From Devosia indica (GTDB lineage Bacteria; Pseudomonadota; Alphaproteobacteria; Rhizobiales; Devosiaceae), in assembly GCF_003056405.1 (NCBI RefSeq), contig NZ_PYVZ01000005.1, forward strand, positions 124,001 through 188,000: a DNA stretch of 64,000 nucleotides, given 5' to 3'. Below, piece after piece: positions 51,895 to 60,740 of the stretch. Under the pieces are notes generated by a model. The model had not been told where the DNA came from. It was given only the letters and a program-made list of their open reading frames with translations, and did not search any database. A program made the translations under genes and the position numbers. The stretch's first letter is position 1. Each line of letters begins with the position of its first letter.

Positions 51895-52806
51895 TCACGG
51901 CATCGCCACGAAACTGCCATGCGCGCGGACCGCCCGGCGATAGTCAGTCGGGCTCATATGCTGGTGCTTCATGAACACGCGGGCCAGAACCTGATTGGAC
52001 GAATAGCCCACCTCCTGCGCGATCTCGGTGACCGACAGGTTCGTCGTCTCAAGCAGTTCGCAGGTTCTCTCCATCCTGAGCTGCGTGAGATAGACCCGGG
52101 GCGGCACGCCGACGCTCTGCTTGAACATGCGCGCAAAATGAAACGGAGAAAGTTGTGCATCGGCCGCGAGGTCATCTAGGCTGATATCTTCCGAGAATCG
52201 CTCTTGCAGCAGCTCCAGGCATCGCCGTTCCACCTGAGGGGCAAGGCCGCCCTTGGCCGGCGTAAACGGTGCTCCGCCAAGCCGGCACAGCTCGGCCAGG
52301 ATCTCACAGCCGGCGGCCTGCGCCAGCAGGCGCGATGGCGCGCCCTCATCATCGCACAAGATCCACAGGCTCCGGATCGCGGATCGGATAGTTGGTGAGG
52401 CGAAGGCCCCCTTGCAGAGTCTGTCGTAATCAAGAGAAGACCGCCCTTCGGCAGCTTCGTCCAGAATGCGTTGCCATTGTGCCAAGGGAAACGACAGGCT
52501 GCGAAGCTCGTGGGCGGCATCGACTATGACCGTGTTTGCAAACCTCGGAGCAGAGAGAAAGAAACTGCCCCGTTCGCTCCTCACATTGAAGCGCCCTCCT
52601 CCCATGTCGCCACTTACTCTGCAGCCGCCATGCAAGTCCTGGTACAAGACGATGTCCGGCACTGCCGGATCGGACATGTCCCCGGCCGGCTGCGCGGCCT
52701 CCAGCAGATGGATGATGCCACCAGTGGACTTCATCGTGCGCACATAGTGCGCGAGGTGACCACTGCTGTACCATTGGGCAAATGAGGGATAGGCCGGGAC
52801 GCTCAT
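51895..52806 (-). CDS. AraC-family transcriptional regulator
   Basis: This 303-residue regulator has an N-terminal cupin-like sensor (AraC-binding-like, VPDIVLYQDLHGGCRVSG) and a C-terminal pair of helix-turn-helix motifs: ISLDDLAADAQLSPFHFARMFKQSVGVPPRVYLTQLRME and LSVTEIAQEVGYSSNQVLARVFMKHQHMSPTDYRR. GGAGGCCTAGC lies right before the ATG. It sits between the chloroperoxidase-like hydrolase and a catalase and may control either. Confidence 0.92.
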   Translation of the reverse strand: MSVPAYPSFAQWYSSGHLAHYVRTMKSTGGIIHLLEAAQPAGDMSDPAVPDIVLYQDLHGGCRVSGDMGGGRFNVRSERGSFFLSAPRFANTVIVDAAHELRSLSFPLAQWQRILDEAAEGRSSLDYDRLCKGAFASPTIRSAIRSLWILCDDEGAPSRLLAQAAGCEILAELCRLGGAPFTPAKGGLAPQVERRCLELLQERFSEDISLDDLAADAQLSPFHFARMFKQSVGVPPRVYLTQLRMERTCELLETTNLSVTEIAQEVGYSSNQVLARVFMKHQHMSPTDYRRAVRAHGSFVAMP

Positions 52807-53313
52807 GCTAGGCCTCCAAGGATCCCCGGTGGAGCAGAACCACCGCCAGGATTGGCGGACCAGTCAAGCGCGATTGGGCAAAGCCTGCGATCTTCTTGCA
52901 CATGGCTGACGAGACACCCTGAGCCCACCGACGTGAAACGTCTAGGCTATCGTGACCGCAGCATCTCTATGAGATGCATGACCAGGGGTGCTTCAGACCC
53001 TTCGCGCTCTTTGGTCGAAACACTACCGTTTCATTGACATTGGAGAACTTCTGGATCGCGCGCAAGAGTGTCGGCCGCATGAAGAAGCGAAATCCGGCCG
53101 GGGTAACGGACACGAGCTCCTGCCGCCTCGTCACGCGGCATGGATTTCGTTCTGACAAACCACGACCGATCTTTGATCGGCGACACTGAGCAATTCTTCG
53201 CAAGAACGGCATCTTCACCGCAGGGGCAGCGACGCCCCGGGGGGCACAGTCCCCCAAGGTGTTCCGCGATTGCACCGCCAATCGGTGCACGGTGTGGAAC
53301 CAAGCAAGGATTC
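52807..53313. other. Intergenic region between AraC regulator and catalase
   Basis: This 507-bp region carries no gene I can support; the upstream extension of the catalase frame has no conserved blocks. Two small inverted repeats lie 108-148 bp before the catalase start: CCGATC-TTT-GATCGG (53166-53180) and TTCTT-CGC-AAGAA (53194-53206). They could be regulator sites. Confidence 0.5.
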
Positions 53314-54780
53314 ATGATGCCTCCGCAGGATAATCGGAATGCACGCCTGACGACAACCGGCGGTGCACCTGTCCCCGACAACCAGAACAGCCTGACCGCA
53401 GGTGAGCGGGGACCCGTGCTCATGCAAGACTGGCAGTTGATCGAGAAGCTTGCCCACCAGAACCGGGAACGGATTCCCGAGCGGGTCGTCCATGCCAAGG
53501 GCTGGGGTGCGCACGGCATGCTCAGGATAACGGGCGACATATCGCACCTGACCTGCGCCAGGGTGCTGCAGCCCGGCGCAGAGACGCCCATGATCGCGCG
53601 GTTCTCGACGGTTGCCGGAGAAATGGGCGCTGCCGACCACGAGCGTGACGTTCGGGGCTTTGCGCTGAAGTTTTATACAGAAGAGGGCAATTGGGATCTG
53701 GTGGGCAATAACACACCGGTCTTTTTCGTACGTGATCCGCTCAAGTTCCCCGATTTCATCCACACGCAGAAGCGCCACCCGCGCACCAATCTGCGCTCGC
53801 CAACGGCGATGTGGGACTTCTGGTCCCTCTCTCCGGAAAGCCTGCATCAGGTAACCATCCTCTTCTCGGACCGCGGCTTGCCGGCCAGCCCGATGCATAT
53901 GAACGGCTATGGCAGCCACACCTACAGCCTGTGGAACGACACGGGCGACCGGGTCTGGGTCAAGTTCCACTTCAAGACATCCCAGGGGCACCGCCACTAC
54001 ACGAACGCCGAGGCTGAAGAAGTCGTCGGAAGAACCCGTGAGGGGTATCAGGAAGCGCTGTTCGGCGCGATTGAGCAAGGCGAGCATCCGCGATGGACCG
54101 TGCAGGTGCAGGTCATGTCAGAAGCACAGGCAGACGCCCTGCCCTTCAATCCGTTCGACGTGACAAAGGTCTGGCCCCACGCCGATTTCCCGCCGGGCGA
54201 CATCGGCGTGCTCGAGCTCAACCGCAATCCGGACAATTACTTTGCCGAGATCGAACAGTTGGCCTTCAGTCCGTCCAACGTTGTCCGCGGCATAGGCCAT
54301 TCGCCAGACAGGATGCTCCAGGGCAGGATCTTCGCCTATGCGGACGCCCATCGCTACAGGCTGGGCACGCATTACGAAGCCCTGCCGGTCAACCGCCCCC
54401 GATGCCCGGTACATCATTATCACAAGGACGGGGCGATGCGATTTTTCGACAACGCGCCGAACGCCGACGCCTATTATGAGCCGAACAGCTTTGGTGGCCC
54501 GATCCAGGATCGTTCGTTTGCAGAGCCATCGCTCGGCATTGCAGGTCACGCCGCCCGCTTTGATCATCGGGACGGAAACGACGATTTCAGCCAGCCCCGC
54601 GCGCTGTTTCTACTGTTTGACGATGGCCAGAAAGCAAGGCTGTTCGCCAACATCGCCGCGGCGATGAGCGGAGTGCCCGATTTCATCATCGAACGCCAGA
54701 TCGAGCTTTTCCGGCAGGTCCATCCGGATTACGGTGCCGGTGTCTGCGCCGCTCTGGATGCCCTGGACCCGCAATTCTGA
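53314..54780 (+). CDS. Heme catalase, small-subunit clade
   Basis: This 488-residue enzyme decomposes hydrogen peroxide. Catalytic His60 is in [16 protein letters not shown], where Trp replaces the usual small residue after HAKG. The catalytic Asn region is [25 protein letters not shown] and the heme-ligating Tyr (about 342) is in [15 protein letters not shown]. The start is one of two ATG codons at 53314/53317 after AAGGA; the reading frame extends further upstream but without family similarity. There is no signal peptide. It is alone on its strand. Confidence 0.95.
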   Translation: MMPPQDNRNARLTTTGGAPVPDNQNSLTAGERGPVLMQDWQLIEKLAHQNRERIPERVVHAKGWGAHGMLRITGDISHLTCARVLQPGAETPMIARFSTVAGEMGAADHERDVRGFALKFYTEEGNWDLVGNNTPVFFVRDPLKFPDFIHTQKRHPRTNLRSPTAMWDFWSLSPESLHQVTILFSDRGLPASPMHMNGYGSHTYSLWNDTGDRVWVKFHFKTSQGHRHYTNAEAEEVVGRTREGYQEALFGAIEQGEHPRWTVQVQVMSEAQADALPFNPFDVTKVWPHADFPPGDIGVLELNRNPDNYFAEIEQLAFSPSNVVRGIGHSPDRMLQGRIFAYADAHRYRLGTHYEALPVNRPRCPVHHYHKDGAMRFFDNAPNADAYYEPNSFGGPIQDRSFAEPSLGIAGHAARFDHRDGNDDFSQPRALFLLFDDGQKARLFANIAAAMSGVPDFIIERQIELFRQVHPDYGAGVCAALDALDPQF

Positions 54781-54888
54781 TCATGTCTGAGGCGGCCATC
54801 CCGCCGCCCGTAACCTACGCGGTGACGGGCCCGGGCACAGTAGGAATGGCCGTCACCGATCGGGCGCGCGAGCAACTCGCACGCTCAA

Positions 54889-56271
54889 TCAGCTTCTGCG
54901 CATCAGGATCATCTTTTCCTGTGTCATGTCGCGCATGGTGTAGGGGATGCCGCCAGTGCCGTATCCGGACTCCCTGCGGCCGGCAAAAGGCATCCAGTCG
55001 GTGCGGAAGGCGGTTGGATCGTTGATCATCACGGCCGATGCATCTAGCCGCTCCGCCGCGCTCAGCGCAACATCGATATCCTGGGCAAAAACACTGGCCT
55101 GAAAGGCGGTCGGCAAAGCATTGGCCTGGCGGATCGCTTCATCGAGCGCAGTGTAGCGATAGACCGCGACCACCGGACCGAACACCTCAAGCATCGAAAC
55201 CTTCGCATCGGCATCCGGGTCGAGCAGGACCGTCGGCTCAAGCGTTGTCTCGGAGAGACGCCTGCCACCGATGGCCAGCGCGGCCCCACCCTCGACTGCT
55301 TCGGAGATCCATTGCCCCACCCGGTCGGCTTCGCGTGGCAGGATCAGCGGCCCGACTTCGGTATCGCCAAGAGCAGGGTCGGCCGTGCGCAGTTTTTCCA
55401 CGCGGGCGACGAGCCTTTGCGTGAAATCATCGGCAATCTCACCATGGACAAAGATGCGCTGCGTCGACACGCAGACCTGACCTGCATGATAGTAGCCACC
55501 CTTGACGATCGGCTCGATCACCTTGTCCAGATCGGCGCTGCGGTCAACGATAGCGGGCGCGGCCCCGCCATGCTCCAGCGCAGAGCGTGCGCCGGCTGGC
55601 AACTTGGCATGCAATGACCAGCCAACCCGCGCCGAACCGATGAAGCTGAGAAAGGCAATGCGCCGGTCAGTCGCCAAGCTTTGGGCCAGTGCGTTGTCGT
55701 CCGTGACCAAGGTCTGGCACCAAGGCGCGGGCAGGCCCGCCTCCCGGACCATCGCCACGAAGTCCAGACAGGACAGCGGCGTCGTGGCCGCCGGCTTGAC
55801 AATCACCGGGCAGCCAACCGCGATGGCCGGGGCGACCTGATGAACGATCAGGTTCAGGGGATGGTTGAAGGCTGAGATCGCCGCGACAACGCCGATCGGC
55901 TCCTTTGTGGTGAAGGCCCAGCGGTTCTCGGCGGCAGCGGAAAGTCCCATGGGAATTTCGCGGCCGGCGAAATTGCGCAGCTCGTCGGCAGCGTTGTGGA
56001 CACCGTCGATGGCGCGGTTCGTCTCAACAATGGCATCGGGCAGCGGCTTGCCGCCCTCGCGTGCGATCTGCATGGCGAGATGATCGCGCTTGCCCTCCAT
56101 CAGCGTTGCCAATTTTCGCAAAATGGCAATGCGTTCATGCGGTTTCAGCCAGCCGTCACGATCGGCGAAAACGCGTTCTGCCGATTGCAGCTTACGCTCC
56201 AATGCGGCCTCGTCATCCGTCTTGATCTCGGCGATCAACGAGCGATCGAAAGCCTGCATGACACTGAGCAT
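54889..56271 (-). CDS. Aldehyde dehydrogenase (NAD(P)-dependent)
   Basis: This 460-residue enzyme oxidises an aldehyde to an acid. Asn136 is in AISAFNHPLN, Glu233 in ALEHGGAAPAIV and catalytic Cys267 in YYHAGQVCVSTQRI. FIGSARVG is the nucleotide-binding turn, and EVFGPVVAVYRY is present. ATG 56271 has the better spacing to AGGAAGG; ATG 56280 would add three residues. The gene begins 19 bp after the acetolactate-synthase-like gene, so the two form an operon. Confidence 0.92.
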   Translation of the reverse strand: MLSVMQAFDRSLIAEIKTDDEAALERKLQSAERVFADRDGWLKPHERIAILRKLATLMEGKRDHLAMQIAREGGKPLPDAIVETNRAIDGVHNAADELRNFAGREIPMGLSAAAENRWAFTTKEPIGVVAAISAFNHPLNLIVHQVAPAIAVGCPVIVKPAATTPLSCLDFVAMVREAGLPAPWCQTLVTDDNALAQSLATDRRIAFLSFIGSARVGWSLHAKLPAGARSALEHGGAAPAIVDRSADLDKVIEPIVKGGYYHAGQVCVSTQRIFVHGEIADDFTQRLVARVEKLRTADPALGDTEVGPLILPREADRVGQWISEAVEGGAALAIGGRRLSETTLEPTVLLDPDADAKVSMLEVFGPVVAVYRYTALDEAIRQANALPTAFQASVFAQDIDVALSAAERLDASAVMINDPTAFRTDWMPFAGRRESGYGTGGIPYTMRDMTQEKMILMRRS

Positions 56272-56290
56272 GGTTGGCATCCCTTCCTGG

Positions 56291-57946
56291 TCAGGCGCAT
56301 TCCACGTCGGGCTTGCGATTGCGCAACTCGTCGACAAGCACGCGCGTATTCTCGGAATAGTCGATCGGCACATCGACCAGATGCACGCCACCGCCTGCAA
56401 AGGCCGCTTCGAGCGTGGGCACAAGATCCTCGATAGCCGTCACGCGCGAACCCCTGGCGCCATAAGCTTGGGCATAGCGCACGAAGTCGGGATTGCCGAA
56501 GCTCATGCCGAAATCCGGAAACCCGTCGACCGCCTGCTTCCAGCGGATCATGCCATAGGCGCTGTCGTTGAGGATCACGACCACAAGGTTCAGCCCGAGC
56601 CGCACCGCCGTCTCCATCTCTTGCGAGTTCATCATGAAACCGCCATCGCCACAGACCGCCATGACCCGGCGATCAGGATTGAGCATGGCCGCCATCATTG
56701 CCGATGGCAGGCCGGCGCCCATCGTGGCCAGGGCATTGTCGAGCAGCAGCGTATTGGCGACATGGGTGCGGTAATTGCGCGCGAACCAGATCTTGTACAT
56801 GCCGTTGTCGAGACAGACGATACCATCCTCCGGCATCACCTGGCGGACATCGTGGACAAGGCGCTGAGGCGTTGCGGGGAAACGATCCTCCTCGGCGCGA
56901 TCATTGATGCGGGCGAGGATACGCTGGCGCAGATCGAGCATTCCCTGGTCAGGCTGCAGCTTCCCCTCAAGCCGCCCGGCAAGCCCTTCGACCGTGGCGC
57001 CGATATCGCCGATCACCTCGATATCCGGGTGATAGACCTGCTCGACATTGGCGGACTGGTAACCGACATGGATGACCATTTGTCCGCCAGCGCCCTTCAT
57101 GAGGAAGGGCGGCTTTTCAACCGTGTCATGGCCAATTGCGATGATCAGGTCGGCGCGTTCCACGGCTTCGTGGACGTAGTCCCCCTCCGAAAGGGCCGCC
57201 GTGCCCATATAGAGATTCGACCCGCCAGTAACCGCGCCCTTGCCCATCTGGGTATTGAAGAACGGCAGCCGTGTCCGCCTCACAAAACTTGAAAGCGCAT
57301 CAACCAGCGCTGGCCGATTGCCCGCCGCGCCGATCATCACCAGCGGTCGCCTGGCCGCCAGGATAATGTCCGCGCTTGCGTCAAGCGCTGCGGCATGGGC
57401 AACGGGTCGCTCAGGCGAATGGGCCGGAATGACCGCTATCTGCTCGACCTCCTCGCTTGCGACATCCTCCGGCAATTCCAGATGCACAGGCCCCGGCCGT
57501 TCCTCTGCCGCTACCCTGAAGGCGTCGCGCACTGTGGACGGTATGGCCGCAGCGCTGACAATCTGCCGCGTCATCTTGGTCAGCGGCTTCATCGATGCGA
57601 CAATATCAACGATCTGAAAGCGGGCCTGCTTGGCACTCATCACCGGCTTCTGACCGGTGATGAGGATCATCGGCATGGCACCAAGATGGGCATAGGCCGC
57701 CCCTGTCGAGAAATTGAGCGCCCCGGGCCCGAGCGTTGCCAGACAAACGCCGGGCCTGCCGGTAAGCCTGCCGTGCGTCGCCGCCATGAAGGCAGCGGCC
57801 TGCTCATGACGGGTCAGAACCAGCTTGATGCTCGAGGTTCGAAGGGATTCAAGAAGGTCGAGGTTCTCCTCGCCTGGCACGCCGAAGATGCGATCCACGC
57901 CTTCGTTCTCCAGCGCGGCGACAAAAAGATCGGATCCTTTCGGCAT
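56291..57946 (-). CDS. Thiamine-pyrophosphate enzyme, acetolactate-synthase-like
   Basis: This 551-residue enzyme has the three TPP-enzyme domains. Catalytic Glu48 is in LVLTRHEQAAAFMA, FGVPGEENLDLLESL is near the N-terminus, and the TPP/Mg motif is VCGDGGFMMNSQEMETAVRLGLNLVVVILND. It resembles acetolactate synthase large subunits, but no small subunit is adjacent. With the aldehyde dehydrogenase downstream, a role in decarboxylating a 2-oxo acid and oxidising the aldehyde is possible (inference). Confidence 0.88.
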   Translation of the reverse strand: MPKGSDLFVAALENEGVDRIFGVPGEENLDLLESLRTSSIKLVLTRHEQAAAFMAATHGRLTGRPGVCLATLGPGALNFSTGAAYAHLGAMPMILITGQKPVMSAKQARFQIVDIVASMKPLTKMTRQIVSAAAIPSTVRDAFRVAAEERPGPVHLELPEDVASEEVEQIAVIPAHSPERPVAHAAALDASADIILAARRPLVMIGAAGNRPALVDALSSFVRRTRLPFFNTQMGKGAVTGGSNLYMGTAALSEGDYVHEAVERADLIIAIGHDTVEKPPFLMKGAGGQMVIHVGYQSANVEQVYHPDIEVIGDIGATVEGLAGRLEGKLQPDQGMLDLRQRILARINDRAEEDRFPATPQRLVHDVRQVMPEDGIVCLDNGMYKIWFARNYRTHVANTLLLDNALATMGAGLPSAMMAAMLNPDRRVMAVCGDGGFMMNSQEMETAVRLGLNLVVVILNDSAYGMIRWKQAVDGFPDFGMSFGNPDFVRYAQAYGARGSRVTAIEDLVPTLEAAFAGGGVHLVDVPIDYSENTRVLVDELRNRKPDVECA

Positions 57947-58056
57947 AGCCTAAACTCCCAGCTTCATGATTTGGACGTGACTGCGATCAACCTGAACCAG
58001 CGGGCGCAAGCGCCTCTTGTTGTCCATGCCCTACAAGATTGGCGGCCCGCAGCCGT

Positions 58057-58341
58057 TTAGCCAATCACGATGTCGGAATATTCAGGATGACGCGCATAAT
58101 AGGCGCCCATGAACGGGCACCGAAGCACGACCTTGCCCTCATCCCTACGGATCGCCTCGAAGACGCCGTGCGCAAGCTGTGAACCGATCCCCTGCCCGGA
58201 GAATCGGGATGGCACCTCGGTATGGGTAAGGACATAGTGGCCGTCCTCAATACGATAATAGGCGGTCGCGATTTCGCCATCGCTGCCCTCAATTGGCAGC
58301 TCAAACCGGTGTGCGCCGGGGTTATTGATCACTGTGCTCAT
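58057..58341 (-). CDS. GNAT-fold acetyltransferase, short (YjdJ/CG type)
   Basis: This 94-residue protein is a minimal GNAT domain with TAYYRIEDGHYVLTHTEVPSRFSGQGIGSQLAHGVFEAIR and VVLRCPFMGAYYARHPEY. ATG 58341 follows TTAGGAAAACAC. The same HTEVP...CPF...HPE set forms the C-terminus of the DUF5996 protein 2.4 kb away, so the two are paralogues. The acceptor is unknown. Confidence 0.88.
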   Translation of the reverse strand: MSTVINNPGAHRFELPIEGSDGEIATAYYRIEDGHYVLTHTEVPSRFSGQGIGSQLAHGVFEAIRRDEGKVVLRCPFMGAYYARHPEYSDIVIG

Positions 58342-58745
58342 GTGTTTTCCTAAGCCAAGGGTGAATCTGCCCCCTGAGGTGCAGGCGAGAGGTGCGACCT
58401 TTTTTGCGAGCCCGCCGGACGAAGCGCGCGACGTCGGCCGGCGATGGTTTGGCCCGCTCCGGCAGGACGCCGGTGGCATCACCCTGCTCCCAGGATTTAA
58501 TCCAAGGTCCGTGGCGCAGCGGTGCCGTATCTGCCCGGCGGGTGCCGATCTTGCTCTGTTATTGCCGCCTTGCGGCAGCGCCGCTTGAGTTGCTCCGGTT
58601 TCACGCAGACGGTACCGCTTGGCCCTGAGCGCGACGCCGGGAAAGCGCGGCACCATACTGCCATGGCTGGAAATGATGACAGCACAATCCGCAGCAAGGT
58701 AGATCGTGTTTTGGCTACACTGTGTCGCCAGTTGGAGAACGCCGG
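58342..58745. other. Intergenic region between the acetyltransferase and LysR regulator
   Basis: This 404-bp region between divergent starts has no gene I can firmly support. A minus-strand frame at about 58335-58550 reads as an Arg/Lys-rich peptide, but it has no start with a ribosome binding site and crosses the acetyltransferase start, so it is not called. Confidence 0.5.
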
Positions 58746-59633
58746 ATGGATATCGACGATCTGCGGACATTCGTGGAAGTGGCAGATGCCGGAGGCGTAT
58801 CGCCCGCCGCACGCCGGCTCGGCGTGTCAAAGTCGGTGGTTAGCCGCCGCCTCTTCCGGCTTGAGGCGGAGCTTGGAGTCCAGCTTCTGGCCCGGACCAC
58901 GCGCGGCGCGGCGCTGACCGAAGCCGGGGTCGCGTTTCGCGAGCATGCCGCCAGAGCGGGCGCTGAGATCGATGCGGCACGGGAAACGCTCCAGCCCTCG
59001 GGCGATCTTTCCGGTCGCCTGCGTGTCGCTTTGCCCCTTACATTCGGCCCGACGCATCTCGCGCCGGTGCTGGCGGATTTGGCGCGCCGCCACCCAAGAA
59101 TGCACATCCATTCTTCCTACAGTGACCGCTTCGTCGATCTCATCGCCGAAGGTTTCGACTGTGCAATCCGGGTCGGCCATCTGCAAGACTCCAATCTGGT
59201 TGCGAGGCGCGTGGGCGAGATCGGCGGAAAATTTCTCGCCAGCCCCGGCTATATCGCCGAACATGGTGCCCCCGAGGAGCCGTCGGACATCGCCTCACAC
59301 CAGGCCCTGATGCAGGGCACCGAAGCCTGGCAGTTCATGGACGGCGACAGGATCGTCACCATCAATCCGCAAGGACGCTACAAGGCCGACAATGGCATCG
59401 CACTTGCTGCGGCCGCCGCCGCCGGGCTGGGGGTTGCGTGGCTGCCTGACTGCGTCACCGACCCCTATGTAGCCTCAGGTGCGCTTGTTCCGATCATGAC
59501 GCGCTACCCGGTGCCCTCGGCAGGGGTCTTCGTCATTCGACCGCCAGGCCAGCACCCATCGCGAAAGGTCCGGGTTCTGACTGAATTGGTAATCGAGAGC
59601 CTGGGAGGAAAGCCTGCACGCGACGACCACTAA
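58746..59633 (+). CDS. LysR-family transcriptional regulator
   Basis: This 295-residue regulator has the N-terminal helix-turn-helix MDIDDLRTFVEVADAGGVSPAARRLGVSKSVVSRRLFRLE, then the substrate-binding domain with GFDCAIRVGHLQDSNLVARRVG and ASPGYIAEHG. TTGGAGAACGCC precedes ATG 58746. The next gene on the strand, a pirin, starts 145 bp away. This is the AaeR/DsdC-like group where the co-regulated gene is often adjacent. Confidence 0.93.
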   Translation: MDIDDLRTFVEVADAGGVSPAARRLGVSKSVVSRRLFRLEAELGVQLLARTTRGAALTEAGVAFREHAARAGAEIDAARETLQPSGDLSGRLRVALPLTFGPTHLAPVLADLARRHPRMHIHSSYSDRFVDLIAEGFDCAIRVGHLQDSNLVARRVGEIGGKFLASPGYIAEHGAPEEPSDIASHQALMQGTEAWQFMDGDRIVTINPQGRYKADNGIALAAAAAAGLGVAWLPDCVTDPYVASGALVPIMTRYPVPSAGVFVIRPPGQHPSRKVRVLTELVIESLGGKPARDDH

Positions 59634-59778
59634 GTGGTCGCCATGAACGTGAGCGGTCGCTGTGCCGTTCCGCTTTTCGCGACACAGCTCGGCGGATCAC
59701 AGGTCTAGCGGCAAGGTCGGTCGACCGATACCACAGTCAAGGGCCGGATTGGGCCATCGGGCGGAGAAGGATAACGGC

Positions 59779-60711
59779 ATGAGTTGGAACCCATCAATCG
59801 AGCCGGGCTGTCCCGATGACGTTGGTATTGATGCGATCGAAACCCTGATCGTTCCGCGCTCCCGCGACCTGGGCGACTTCCAGGTCCGGCGCGCCTTGCC
59901 AGCACCGAAGCGGCAGATGGTCGGGCCGTTCATCTTCTTCGATCAGGCTGGGCCCGCGGAGTTGCTGACCGGGCAAGGTGTGGACGTCCGGCCGCATCCG
60001 CATATTGGTCTGGGCACGGTGACCTATTTGTTCAAGGGTGACTTCCATCACCGCGACAGCACCGGCGCCGACCAGATCATTCGCCCTGGTGCGCTGAACT
60101 GGATGGTCGCAGGGCGCGGCGTCACGCATTCTGAGCGCACCACCGCAACGGCCCGAAGCGGCCCGAACAGCCTGTTCGGGATCCAGACCTGGCTGGCCCT
60201 GCCGGACAGTCATGAGGATGTGGCACCCAGCTTCGAGCATCATGGCAAGGACGCGTTGCCAGTGATTGAGGACAACGGCGTTTCCGTGCGGCTGATCCTG
60301 GGCAATGCCTACGGAAAGGTCGCACCCGCAACAATGCTGTCCGAGACGTTCTATGCTGACGTAAACCTTGCACCCGGTGGTCGGCTGCCATTACCGGACA
60401 ACCACGAGGATCGCGGAATCTACATCGTGGAAGGCTCGATCTCGGTTGCGGGCCAGGACTTCGAGGCTTCGCAGATGATGGTGTTTCGTCCGGGCGATCG
60501 CATCACGGTGGCTGCCGGGGAACAGGGCGCGCGACTGATGATCCTGGGCGGCGCAACCTTCAACGGACCGCGCTACATCTGGTGGAACTTCGTCGCCTCA
60601 TCGCAGGAACGCATCGAACAGGCCAAGGCCGAATGGCGGGCCGCCAACTGGGGCACGGGACGCTTCGACCTTCCTGTCGGTGACCGCGATGAACACATCG
60701 CCCTCCCCTGA
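59779..60711 (+). CDS. Pirin family protein
   Basis: This 310-residue double-cupin protein has the metal-binding N-terminal cupin VRPHPHIGLGTVTYLFKGDFHHRDSTG (His73, His75), GALNWMVAGRGVTHSERT, and a C-terminal cupin with RGIYIVEGSISVAGQDFEA. Bacterial pirins include quercetinase-like enzymes and redox-sensing proteins. ATG 59779 follows GGAGAAGG; a longer frame upstream has no family support. The LysR gene lies 145 bp upstream. Confidence 0.93.
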   Translation: MSWNPSIEPGCPDDVGIDAIETLIVPRSRDLGDFQVRRALPAPKRQMVGPFIFFDQAGPAELLTGQGVDVRPHPHIGLGTVTYLFKGDFHHRDSTGADQIIRPGALNWMVAGRGVTHSERTTATARSGPNSLFGIQTWLALPDSHEDVAPSFEHHGKDALPVIEDNGVSVRLILGNAYGKVAPATMLSETFYADVNLAPGGRLPLPDNHEDRGIYIVEGSISVAGQDFEASQMMVFRPGDRITVAAGEQGARLMILGGATFNGPRYIWWNFVASSQERIEQAKAEWRAANWGTGRFDLPVGDRDEHIALP

Positions 60712-60740
60712 ACGACAGCAACCAGCCTTGAGAGGTGAAA

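Noticed and set aside
58335..58560. Minus-strand frame with a basic peptide (PSPADVARFVRRARKK).
   Set aside because: It has no start with a ribosome binding site, overlaps the acetyltransferase start, and no family is recognised.
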